Positions 44,212-52,078 of a stretch of 64,000 nucleotides of DNA are shown in pieces. A program made the translations under genes and the position numbers. The notes below the pieces were generated by a model, which worked only from the letters and a program-made list of their open reading frames with translations, was not told where the DNA came from and ran no database searches. The stretch comes from Candidatus Bathyarchaeota archaeon (GTDB lineage: Archaea; Thermoproteota; Bathyarchaeia; Bathyarchaeales; Bathycorpusculaceae): positions 868,001 to 932,000 of the forward strand of contig JAOZHT010000001.1 of NCBI GenBank assembly GCA_026014735.1, given 5' to 3'. The first letter of the stretch is position 1; every line of letters starts with the position of its first letter.

Positions 44212-46483
44212 AGAATATCTTTCGCTTTATTGATGGGTTCTCAGGCATTCCAAATTTGTTGATGTAGTAACCAAGCGACTGTAGGTAGTAAAGAGGCATC
44301 GGTAATCGAGTCATGTGACCGCTTGCTCTTCCCATCATGCATAATGCCATAATATGGTTCGCAAGTTGTTCATTATTCCAACTTGTTCCTTTGCTTTCTC
44401 CGATTATGAATTGAATGGGCGTTGGGCAACCCCTTTTGAGTGCATCTTTTTCAATAGTTTTCCCAGTTAGTAAATAGTACGTGTTTTCATTTGATTTGAG
44501 TATCCTTCCTTGCGGTGCGCTCTCAAAAGCCTCAACAGGGCATTGAGTTAATTCTGGCAAATTCTTTCCGAAGACTGGAGCTTTCCTTGGAGCAAATGTT
44601 TCGAAGAATCTGAACGGTGAGTTATCAACTACATGAGTAAAGCAATACTCGTTTGATGTTTGATCAAGCCTCTTTTTCAGCTCATCGAATAAAAGGAACC
44701 TGTCAAAAGATGTTAAGTAAATAACACGTTTGTAAGTGCTATTTAATTCTAACAATTTTTTGAGAGCATCATCAAATCTTTCTTCTGTAAACGGTTCCGA
44801 CTGTTCGAGAATATGACCCTCGTTATCTACCCCCAAGATTAGAACATACTTCTTTTCTGTAAATGGATTAAGATAACTATTCACTGAAATAATTGGGGGC
44901 AATTCATTTTTAGGCAATAACCATGGGTCTCCGCCTAACTTAAGGCATATCTGCATGACTAATTGCATGATTGAGTTTTCATCGGCATTTTCTAAAGTTA
45001 CGTTTTGGTGAGGTATCCCTATTTTATTCTGCAAAATTTGTTTATACCATGAATATCTTTCCTCATCCTCTTCGCTATCAGAACCTATCGTTAAAACCAA
45101 GTCATAAGTTGTATATTGATAGGTTTCATCTGGTTTTAAAGGGGCATGCCCATAAATAATTGATGTGTTAGTTCGTCGCTCATATTCAGCAGACAGTTGT
45201 TCAAGAAAGTTCGTAATTAGTTGAGTTTCCTTTTCAACGCACACCAATATCTTGGGGGCTGGAATAGCTTTCGAAAAAGTTAGTGCTTTGTTTGAGTAAC
45301 TGCGATAGAAATTAGTATCATAAGGTGGTTTTATCGAAATTTCTTTGTTGGCGAAGGCTAGTTTAATTTCCATTGGTTGAGATACCAAGGATGAAACATC
45401 TATAGTTTTAGTTGAGATTTCAACTAAATTAGGATAAAGCTCTGGAATGTTTCTTCGGAGATTTCTATCTATTTCCACGATGATATCAAATATTTTATGA
45501 AGTTGGTTTTTGCAATCAGGATGAATACTTCCCCAAACCTGTGTTCTTTGCCATCTCGAAATTCTTTTTGCTAAATCTTCAAAATTATGACCAACCGATA
45601 GAATTTGAGGAATTTGATAGCGCACCTTGCCGTCCCCCGTTTCGTACACAACTAATGGTTGCTTCAGGTCAATGTCTTTTATTCCGTAAGTGTTTTTCAG
45701 ATAATCAGCTGGTGTGTCGTTCATGCCTGGTGTTTTATCACCAGCTCTAAAACTCCAAGTTATGCTGTTGATTTTTTTAATACTTGGCCCTGGATATGCC
45801 GAGTGTGCTATGTCAGCGGCTTTACCCTTCAATAAGTAATTAGCAAATGACACAAAGTTTGGTGGAGGGTCGTAGAAATCTATCTCTGTTTCGTTTTTTT
45901 CTTCAAATGTTTTCTTAATGCTCTTTAACTCGATAAGCAGATTCTTGTTAGACCTTAACTGTGTCTCTCTGTTCAGAACAAAGACTATTTTACCATTAAG
46001 ATTCATTAAGCCTCTGTAATAGCTCTTGGAATCCAGAATTCCAGTTTTTTCAATCAAACCTTTATCAAAATAGGGTTCATCTCTAAGGATGTTTGGGGCT
46101 TTAGGATGAAATTTATAGTATTCTTTTGAGTAAATAGTTAAGGCAACGTCAGCTAAACGGTTAACTAAATGGCTGTAATTTTCAAAATCGGATAGACCAA
46201 TTTTTGATTGGTTAAGCAGTTTTAGGGACACTATAAAGTTTCCAACTTCTGGAAGAGAGACAGAATGCTCCATTGGTCCTGAAATCGGCGTTGGCAGAGC
46301 TTCAATAAGTCCCTCGATAGAAACTATGGGTATTCTTTGTTCATACATCAATCTTTTTGCTAATATTCCGAGAATTTGATAAAATTGAGGATGATTTACA
46401 GGTTCGGGTTTTATTACAGCCCCATAAGTATAAACTGGCAAATCATTTGCTTTTGTAAGTTCGAAACCGTTTGCATGATACAT
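44204..46483 (-). CDS. ago: long prokaryotic Argonaute, PIWI site probably inactive
   Basis: The 759 residues divide as N/L1 (1-205), PAZ-like (206-310), L2 (310-400), MID (400-520) and PIWI (520-759). The MID pocket residues are in place: Y477, K481, Q493 (GIPHQNV) and K515 (LKLGGDPWLL). In PIWI the usual first Asp is replaced (IISVNSYL, Asn535). The second Asp region reads LTSFDRF and the last catalytic position falls in LPMPLYYLQSLG, so the DEDX tetrad is not preserved. This resembles guide-binding, non-cleaving long-B Argonautes that act with partner effectors. Its ATG directly follows the XPD-like gene's stop. Confidence 0.88.
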   Translation of the reverse strand: MYHANGFELTKANDLPVYTYGAVIKPEPVNHPQFYQILGILAKRLMYEQRIPIVSIEGLIEALPTPISGPMEHSVSLPEVGNFIVSLKLLNQSKIGLSDFENYSHLVNRLADVALTIYSKEYYKFHPKAPNILRDEPYFDKGLIEKTGILDSKSYYRGLMNLNGKIVFVLNRETQLRSNKNLLIELKSIKKTFEEKNETEIDFYDPPPNFVSFANYLLKGKAADIAHSAYPGPSIKKINSITWSFRAGDKTPGMNDTPADYLKNTYGIKDIDLKQPLVVYETGDGKVRYQIPQILSVGHNFEDLAKRISRWQRTQVWGSIHPDCKNQLHKIFDIIVEIDRNLRRNIPELYPNLVEISTKTIDVSSLVSQPMEIKLAFANKEISIKPPYDTNFYRSYSNKALTFSKAIPAPKILVCVEKETQLITNFLEQLSAEYERRTNTSIIYGHAPLKPDETYQYTTYDLVLTIGSDSEEDEERYSWYKQILQNKIGIPHQNVTLENADENSIMQLVMQICLKLGGDPWLLPKNELPPIISVNSYLNPFTEKKYVLILGVDNEGHILEQSEPFTEERFDDALKKLLELNSTYKRVIYLTSFDRFLLFDELKKRLDQTSNEYCFTHVVDNSPFRFFETFAPRKAPVFGKNLPELTQCPVEAFESAPQGRILKSNENTYYLLTGKTIEKDALKRGCPTPIQFIIGESKGTSWNNEQLANHIMALCMMGRASGHMTRLPMPLYYLQSLGYYINKFGMPENPSIKRKIFYV

Positions 46484-48166
46484 TTAATGCTCACCCTTTG
46501 TTAGAGTTTCGTTGATAATGCCTAAAACGTCTTTGCTTTGAACAAATTGAACTTGCTTGAACATTCTTTTATCGAAAGCTCGTCTTCTCACATACTTATC
46601 AAATCTATTATCCATAAGTACTGCTATCCCAAAATCAGAGGGGTGTCTGATAATTCTACCGATACCCTGCTGTAATCTGATTAGCATTCGTCGCTCATCC
46701 GGATGTGTGCTCTTTTTTCCAATAGGCGGTCTAATGAAAGGTGCAGTCACCACTACCGCTATTCTAAGGTCTTTGATGTTGATTCCTTCCCATAGTGTTG
46801 AAGAGGCAGAGGCAAGTGAAATTTGACTCCTACTTGCTAAATCCTCAACGAAATCAGATTCTTGAATTGAAGAATCAATGAAAAACAACTTATTTTGAGC
46901 AAAAATCTTTGCCAGTTTATCATTGGCTTTCTTTTGGTCTCTATAATTCTTGAATAGAACTAATGCTCGCTCCGACCTGTTGGTAAGTATATCTGTCGTT
47001 AGACCGATAGCTTGGTTAAAAGAGTCTGTTTCTCTTGTATCGCCTATATCTGTGACCACTAAGATACGTAACTTTTCAAACCAATTTTCAATTTCGGGAT
47101 AAACCACTTGTCTTGAGGGAGTTATTCGTAAATCTCCTTCACGGTAATCCCTCAATGAACATGTGCTAGCATGCTTAATGGCGTCACCCGGTGTTGCAGT
47201 TGCATAGGCAATTGAGCTATTGCCAAAGCGTTTGTTAATAAGAAAACCGATATCCTCTTTTATGGAAATTAATTCACTTGAATCGAAATCTTCTTTATCA
47301 TACCAGTCAACTCTCACGAAGAATTGGTACTCACTTGATTTTGAGCACCTTGTGACAAAATAATAAATGTTCCAATAAATGTCTCCTTCTCTGGTGTATT
47401 GCAATTTTGCTATTTCTTGCTCTAGTTCTTTCATATCGTAAGTTGTAGTCAAAGCGCTTAATTGTGAAATGTATTCTTGGCTAATAGGTCCATCAGAATC
47501 GCCCGGATTTATGCAGCGCGAAAAGACTTGGCTATATATACTCATAAAATCTGTAAGAAAATCCTGAAGCTTGGGTGCGCCAATTTTTGCCTCATAAAGG
47601 TTTTTTGCAGGTCCTCCCTGAATTGAAAGGTGATATGCCTGTTCTTTGCTATTTTCAAAGCTGTGAGAATCATCCAAAATAATGATGTCGTACGGTGTCT
47701 CCATTCTTGCGAGCAGAAATTTTGAGAAATTGCTTACAACAAGACTTCGTTCATTATACTCTTTATCCGATTTTATTACATCGCATTCAATCTTTAGCTT
47801 TCTGCATTGCTCCTTTTGCTCTCTGCAATGCAAAGGTTCCGCTCTTCTTTTTAATAGAGGGCAATCATATTCTTGCATGCCAAATACAAGGGCTGCTTTA
47901 CCTTGAAGTAAGAATTTGTCGATTTCGTTGCCGACTCGTCGCTGCGCTTGTTTTGTAGCTGTCAGCACAAGTGTTCTTAATTGTTTTTCGCTTGCATTGG
48001 CAGCAATAGGGCTAAAAACCATAGTTTTTCCAGCGCCAGTTGGCAAATCAATCAGAATATCGGATTTATCATTAAAAGCTTTGACAATGTCCTTAATGCA
48101 GGCAATTTGATACTCGCGTTGCTCGACTTTTGAATATTTTGCTAAGACGTCGTCAATATCAATCAT
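46484..48166 (-). CDS. XPD/DinG-like helicase of the Argonaute operon
   Basis: ATG 48166 has AGGTG 6 bases upstream and gives 560 residues; ATG 48211 is also in frame. Motifs are IDLPTGAGKT (Walker A), LDDSHSFE (motif II with DDSH), SASSTLWEGINI and LQQGIGRIIR (motif VI). Four Cys between motifs Ia and II (residues 102, 114, 121, 128) match the iron-sulfur cluster of XPD/Rad3/DinG helicases, which unwind DNA 5' to 3'. It is first in a three-gene operon with ago and a second helicase, with no gap to ago. Confidence 0.88.
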   Translation of the reverse strand: MIDIDDVLAKYSKVEQREYQIACIKDIVKAFNDKSDILIDLPTGAGKTMVFSPIAANASEKQLRTLVLTATKQAQRRVGNEIDKFLLQGKAALVFGMQEYDCPLLKRRAEPLHCREQKEQCRKLKIECDVIKSDKEYNERSLVVSNFSKFLLARMETPYDIIILDDSHSFENSKEQAYHLSIQGGPAKNLYEAKIGAPKLQDFLTDFMSIYSQVFSRCINPGDSDGPISQEYISQLSALTTTYDMKELEQEIAKLQYTREGDIYWNIYYFVTRCSKSSEYQFFVRVDWYDKEDFDSSELISIKEDIGFLINKRFGNSSIAYATATPGDAIKHASTCSLRDYREGDLRITPSRQVVYPEIENWFEKLRILVVTDIGDTRETDSFNQAIGLTTDILTNRSERALVLFKNYRDQKKANDKLAKIFAQNKLFFIDSSIQESDFVEDLASRSQISLASASSTLWEGINIKDLRIAVVVTAPFIRPPIGKKSTHPDERRMLIRLQQGIGRIIRHPSDFGIAVLMDNRFDKYVRRRAFDKRMFKQVQFVQSKDVLGIINETLTKGEH

Positions 48167-48476
48167 ACGCACACCTGATAGACAAGTTAGATTTGAATCA
48201 ACCGTATTCATATTAAAGACTTTTGATAAAACAAGCCTTTTAAAAAATGCTTAGCTAAACTTATTTTTTCTATTTTATATTTCCTAACCTGTATGTATTC
48301 TTAGAACTTGCTTGTTCTCTTAGAGGATTAGAATTTAGAAATTAAAAGTTATCATTTTCTGTGTTTTTTATAAAGAAAATATAAGAAAACCCAAAAAGTT
48401 AACGTTTGGAGAAACTAAACCTGAAAACTAAAATAGCCTTTCAAACGAGTTAGTCTTTAAACGGTACCTGATAGTT

Positions 48477-49946
48477 ATGCCTAAGGCTTTAGACGTAAGA
48501 ACGCTAATTCAGCTTTATTGTGAATCCGCCGAGATAGCGCAAAATTCTGGCAAAGAACAGGTTTTCAAAACCACAAACAAAAGCTCCTATGCGCTTAGTG
48601 AAATAGACATACCATGTGATAAAGAAGGCTTTGAAGATCTGGTGAAGAATTTATTCATCATATTAGTTGAAGCCTCAGGTTATTCAAAACGTATACCTCA
48701 AGACATTGACCAAACGTTATTATCAAAAATTAAGGAATTACGAAATCATTTTGAGCATGATCGTGAACAAGGGACAGCCTCTGAAGTAAAGAGAAAATTT
48801 TCTAAGATTGGCGATATCTACGAATTTTTAATTAAAAAAAGGTATCCTGCTGGAAATCAGGACTGGATACAAGCTGGTAGTTGCTTAATTCATGAGGCAG
48901 TTGATTTCTTAAAAAAACTAAAAGAATATTTAACGAGTAGTAAAGAAGAAAAGGGTAGTTCTCTCCATGAATTCTTTGAACATGATATAACGGTATTTCC
49001 TTCGAAAAAGGAGAGATTTCGTGTTTGTAAGGCTTCTAAAGAGATCTCACATGGAGATAGCATCCTACTGCTTCCAACATTCAGTTATAATTCACCAGCT
49101 GAATTTGGGGATACTAAATCAGCTATTCACTTGACCTCTGAGGCACAATCGGCTGATTTTAACTCTTTCAAAGATTTTTTACGTGAGATAGAGCGTCTTT
49201 GGACGACAGATGCTTATACTGATTTCTCGCCAGCTTCAAAATTATTTCCTTGGTCAATCACCGTTGAAGGTGAGGTAACATATGGATCAGGATCAGAAAA
49301 TCTGATAACAGTTCTTGAAAAACGCTATGAAGATATTCGAGCAGTTGTTTCTATCGTTTTGCAAGGAATTTTCGGAGAAGATAACAACCATACCTTTTTT
49401 ATCGTAATCGGGAGCGATATCAGAGGTGGTGCCTTTACTTACAACTTTTTAGACTTTTACCTCAGCAGTGTCCCGCTTGACTGGAACTGGATTAATAAAT
49501 TTAACAATGCCCTTGATAAGCTATCCGTAGATAATCAGAAAGCGTCTAGTTATGTTCTCAAACAATATGTGTATAGTAAATGGGAAAGTAGTGCTGAAAT
49601 AGAACTGAAAAAGGGCGTTATTGCGGGTATAGGAAGAACTGGTTATGACCAGCGGAGGGAATGGGATGTTTTTAAAGCACTTATTCTGAAAAAGACTGAT
49701 TTAGACATCGATTTTTCATTGGATGATGACTCATGGAAGTTATCATATGAACGAGTTGATCACCCTCTCAAATTTCTTGATGAGTATACTGTGAGCATAC
49801 CTAAGGTATGTTATGAAGAGATCACAAAGGGCGAATTGATAGGAATCCGACGACCTACCGTTTTCATGTTAGGTTTTGAAGGGAAGGGTTGGGTAATATA
49901 TGCATTAAACATTAGAGCTGCTTGGGCAAAACTAAAGCATGAATAA
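48477..49946 (+). CDS. unrecognised protein with HEPN-like N-terminus
   Basis: This is a 489-residue soluble protein, divergent from the Argonaute operon across 265 AT-rich bases (48212-48476) that hold T-rich runs and no gene. Residues about 50-155 are helical and include KELRNHFEHD, an R-x4-H motif (Arg89, His94) like that of HEPN RNases. The C-terminal 330 residues are mixed alpha/beta and not recognised. If HEPN, it could be an RNA-cleaving effector for the neighbouring Argonaute; this is inference. Confidence 0.6.
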   Translation: MPKALDVRTLIQLYCESAEIAQNSGKEQVFKTTNKSSYALSEIDIPCDKEGFEDLVKNLFIILVEASGYSKRIPQDIDQTLLSKIKELRNHFEHDREQGTASEVKRKFSKIGDIYEFLIKKRYPAGNQDWIQAGSCLIHEAVDFLKKLKEYLTSSKEEKGSSLHEFFEHDITVFPSKKERFRVCKASKEISHGDSILLLPTFSYNSPAEFGDTKSAIHLTSEAQSADFNSFKDFLREIERLWTTDAYTDFSPASKLFPWSITVEGEVTYGSGSENLITVLEKRYEDIRAVVSIVLQGIFGEDNNHTFFIVIGSDIRGGAFTYNFLDFYLSSVPLDWNWINKFNNALDKLSVDNQKASSYVLKQYVYSKWESSAEIELKKGVIAGIGRTGYDQRREWDVFKALILKKTDLDIDFSLDDDSWKLSYERVDHPLKFLDEYTVSIPKVCYEEITKGELIGIRRPTVFMLGFEGKGWVIYALNIRAAWAKLKHE

Positions 49947-50008
49947 ATTAAATATTAACCCATAAAAGACCAAACATAAAACAGAGAACTCCCTTCGCAT
50001 GCCCTTGG

Positions 50009-50353
50009 ATGCGAATGCAAATGCCAACCAAAGGGAATGTGGTATTATACTTAGACAAGGAATTGGTCGAAAAGTCGAAAGAACTAGGTTTCAATTTAAG
50101 TAAAACGTTTGAAAACCACTTAAAACAACTAATCAACGGAAATACACCAATATTACAACAAAATAATAGTTTTTCAGAAAGTGTTAAGATCAAGTGGTGG
50201 GCCGGACCGGATTCGGACCGGCGACCTTCTGCACGTCAAGCAGATGTCCTAACCAGGCTAGACGACCGGCCCACGCGTTTGCACCTGTTTTCTATGCGCC
50301 TTTCCTATATAGGTTTAGCGTTTCAGAGATATGCGCTTTGTATTGCAACATAA
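50009..50353 (+). CDS. SSV-type integrase, N-terminal part (int-N)
   Basis: ATG codons at 50009, 50015 and 50021 open MPTKGNVVLYLDKELVEKSK and FNLSKTFENHLKQLI, the short N-terminal helix pair seen in archaeal integrases. The frame then enters the tRNA gene antisense (KWWAGPDSDRRPSARQA), matching residue by residue the start of int-C at 23092. After about 50242 the frame reads host sequence and is not meaningful. Joined to int-C it would give a normal integrase of about 365 residues. Confidence 0.8.
   Translation: MRMQMPTKGNVVLYLDKELVEKSKELGFNLSKTFENHLKQLINGNTPILQQNNSFSESVKIKWWAGPDSDRRPSARQADVLTRLDDRPTRLHLFSMRLSYIGLAFQRYALCIAT
50193..50241 (-). repeat. right attachment repeat inside tRNA-Val
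   Basis: This 49-bp repeat matches 23087-23135 with four transitions. It supplies the 3' half of the intact tRNA gene, from the anticodon loop to the encoded CCA. Confidence 0.88.
50195..50272 (-). tRNA. tRNA-Val (anticodon GAC)
   Basis: Minus strand: acceptor GGGCCGG pairs with CCGGCCC, discriminator A, and CCA is encoded (78 bases with CCA). The anticodon stem TCTGC/GCAGA encloses loop TTGACGT, anticodon GAC for valine. The T-arm reads GCCGG-TCCGAAT-CCGGT; position 55 is C, not the near-universal T, while the displaced left copy has the canonical TTCGAAT. It is the integration target of the 27-kb element. Confidence 0.9.
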
Positions 50354-50586
50354 CACTTACACTGCATAAACAGTTATGACACAAAAAAGGGGAACATCAA
50401 ACCTTCAATCATTTAAACCAAAAACACAATAGCAAAATGGCGCCACTGAAAATTTTGTAAAAATCAGAAATAATCTTTCTCCGTGGAACTGCTTAGGGAA
50501 TGAGCGCCTTGTTTAGTTATCGGGGAAGTTTTTGATTCAAGATACAGATAAATAAGGGTAATATTTAATAAATTTCTGGTGGTCAA
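50273..50586. other. 314-bp intergenic region right of the tRNA
   Basis: This holds the promoter side of the tRNA-Val gene (minus strand, TATA-like sequence expected near 50300; CCTATATAG-type bases occur at about 50306-50314) and upstream sequence of the small membrane protein gene. No gene or repeat is seen. Confidence 0.4.
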
Positions 50587-50865
50587 ATGTCTGAAAAAAC
50601 AAAATTGCCTCAATTTAAAAGGCAATTAGATGAAATAAGTCGATCAATAAATCGTGGTCCCCTAATTATCTTTGTTACCTGTCTTGTCGGCGGGCTTTCC
50701 CTTGCTCTCAGCAGCTATCTTTTTGCGGCGGCTTATTTCTCTTACAGTATTCTTGCGGTAGGCGTCACAGTATTCGGTGTTTGTACAAGTTTAAGTATGT
50801 TCTTAGCTAGGCAAGAGAAAGAACAATTTAAGAAACTGGTTGAACAACTAGAAGTTAGCCCATGA
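50587..50865 (+). CDS. small two-TM membrane protein
   Basis: This 92-residue protein has a charged N-terminus (about 24 residues), two helices (about 25-46 and 50-72) and a Glu/Lys-rich cytoplasmic tail. No family is recognised. GGTGG lies a few bases before ATG 50587. It is the first chromosomal gene to the right of the element. Confidence 0.6.
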   Translation: MSEKTKLPQFKRQLDEISRSINRGPLIIFVTCLVGGLSLALSSYLFAAAYFSYSILAVGVTVFGVCTSLSMFLARQEKEQFKKLVEQLEVSP

Positions 50866-51032
50866 TTCAGGACAAGGTTTGACTTCAGGCTTTCCCCCAA
50901 CTTATTCAACCCATCATCCAGCCTCCAAAAAGGAAAGCGATAAGGGCTTTCTGCTTGTGGCGGGCTCCACAACCAGCCTGCAGTATGCCAAAATGCCTGA
51001 CGCCAAAAAGCATTGTTTTGCATAAGCCTTAG

Positions 51033-51070
51033 GTTGTTGTTGTGTAAAGAGGGGTCCCCACAACAACAAC
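51033..51070. repeat. perfect 12-bp inverted repeat, strong hairpin
   Basis: GTTGTTGTTGTG (51033-51044) pairs with CACAACAACAAC (51059-51070) across a 14-base loop that contains GGGG and CCC for a further inner stem. It lies between the two-TM gene (166 bases past its stop) and trmI (123 bases before its start). The rest of 50866-51193 shows no gene. It could be a transcript end, a leader structure or a folded RNA. Confidence 0.55.
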
Positions 51071-51193
51071 TATACAAAAACAGATTCCGCATAATCCACA
51101 ATTGTTTGTGAGAAAAACGATCAGACGAAAACCGCTGCTGCGACTTCAAAGCTTAAATGGGGCAATCGGTATTTCACATCTCGAGGATTAAAG

Positions 51194-52078
51194 TTGGCTC
51201 AAGAACTCATCAGCGACGGCGACTACGTGCTCATATACCTAGACGCCCGCAGAACATACATGATAAAGGTGCAAGCTGGACAAACCTTCCACACCCACAA
51301 GGGCTATTTGCGCCTCGACGAACTCAGAGGTAAACCCTACGGGGAACCCATCAAAAGCAGCCTAGGCGTAACGTTTGCAACCCTAAAACCCGCCTTAACC
51401 GACTACATCATGAAGTCTGGACGCAACACCCAAATCATCTACCCCAAAGACGCCTCACTAATCGTTATGTTCAGCGGAATAGGACCCGGAAGCCGGGTCT
51501 TCGAATCCGGTACAGGCACCGGAGCCCTCACCACTGCACTTGCCCACTACGTGGGGCCAACAGGCAAAGTTTACACCTATGAGCTGCGCCCAGAATTCCA
51601 GAAAAACGCCGCCAAAAATATTGCGCGGGCCAAACTCAGCGGCAACGTCGAAATGAAAAGCGGCGATGTCACCTTGGGCATTGAGGAACGTGACTTGGAC
51701 GCGGTGATTTTGGATTTGGCGGTTCCCTGGCTGGTGGTGCCCCATGCTTACGTGGCGCTTAAGCCTTCAGGCATTTTGGTTTCGTTTAGCCCCACCATCG
51801 ACCAGGTTGTCCGCACCACTGAGGCTATGCGTGAATGCGGCTTTGTCTTCATCGAAACCGTCGAGTGCCTCATGCGCACCATGCAGGTGGAACGCGGCAA
51901 AACCCGCCCCAACACCATGATGACTGGGCACACAGGCTACATAACGCATGCAAGAAAAATCATCAAGCCACCCCAAGAAACCAGTCCACTCCCGCCGGAA
52001 ACCGCTCTTGCGGAGGCGGAACCTGAAAGTTTAGAAATAGAAAACAGTGAAGAGATAGCAGAGCAAGAGTCTGCTTAA
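51194..52078 (+). CDS. trmI: tRNA (adenine-57/58-N1)-methyltransferase
   Basis: TTG 51194 follows GAGGATTA; 294 residues. The N-terminal beta domain (residues 1-75) precedes a Rossmann fold with the TrmI motif I (SGTGTGALT), VYTYELRPEF, and motif IV region LDLAVPW. The family makes m1A57/58 in the T-loop of archaeal tRNAs, stabilising their fold. The last 45 residues are an acidic Glu-rich extension not needed for catalysis. The gene is convergent with the radical SAM gene, with stops overlapping by 4 bases. Confidence 0.93.
   Translation: MAQELISDGDYVLIYLDARRTYMIKVQAGQTFHTHKGYLRLDELRGKPYGEPIKSSLGVTFATLKPALTDYIMKSGRNTQIIYPKDASLIVMFSGIGPGSRVFESGTGTGALTTALAHYVGPTGKVYTYELRPEFQKNAAKNIARAKLSGNVEMKSGDVTLGIEERDLDAVILDLAVPWLVVPHAYVALKPSGILVSFSPTIDQVVRTTEAMRECGFVFIETVECLMRTMQVERGKTRPNTMMTGHTGYITHARKIIKPPQETSPLPPETALAEAEPESLEIENSEEIAEQESA

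Larger units (their letters stand above)
23087..50241. mobile_element. 27-kb integrated element in tRNA-Val with SSV-type split integrase
   Basis: Imperfect 49-bp direct repeats (23087-23135 and 50193-50241, four transitions) correspond to the 3' half of tRNA-Val(GAC). The complete tRNA gene is at the right end. Integrase halves face the two ends in the frame that would be restored in the circular form, the hallmark of SSV-type integration. The interior is plainly more AT-rich than both flanks. It encodes an Argonaute, four helicases and at least seven nuclease-like proteins besides the integrase, regulators and small Cys proteins. No capsid, packaging or recognisable replication gene is seen. 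Confidence 0.88.

Noticed and set aside
44204-46483. Active DNA-cleaving (long-A) Argonaute
   Set aside because: The first catalytic Asp is Asn and the other tetrad positions do not align, although MID looks functional.
23087-50241. Complete provirus
   Set aside because: No capsid, portal, terminase, packaging ATPase or lysis gene is recognisable among the large ORFs.
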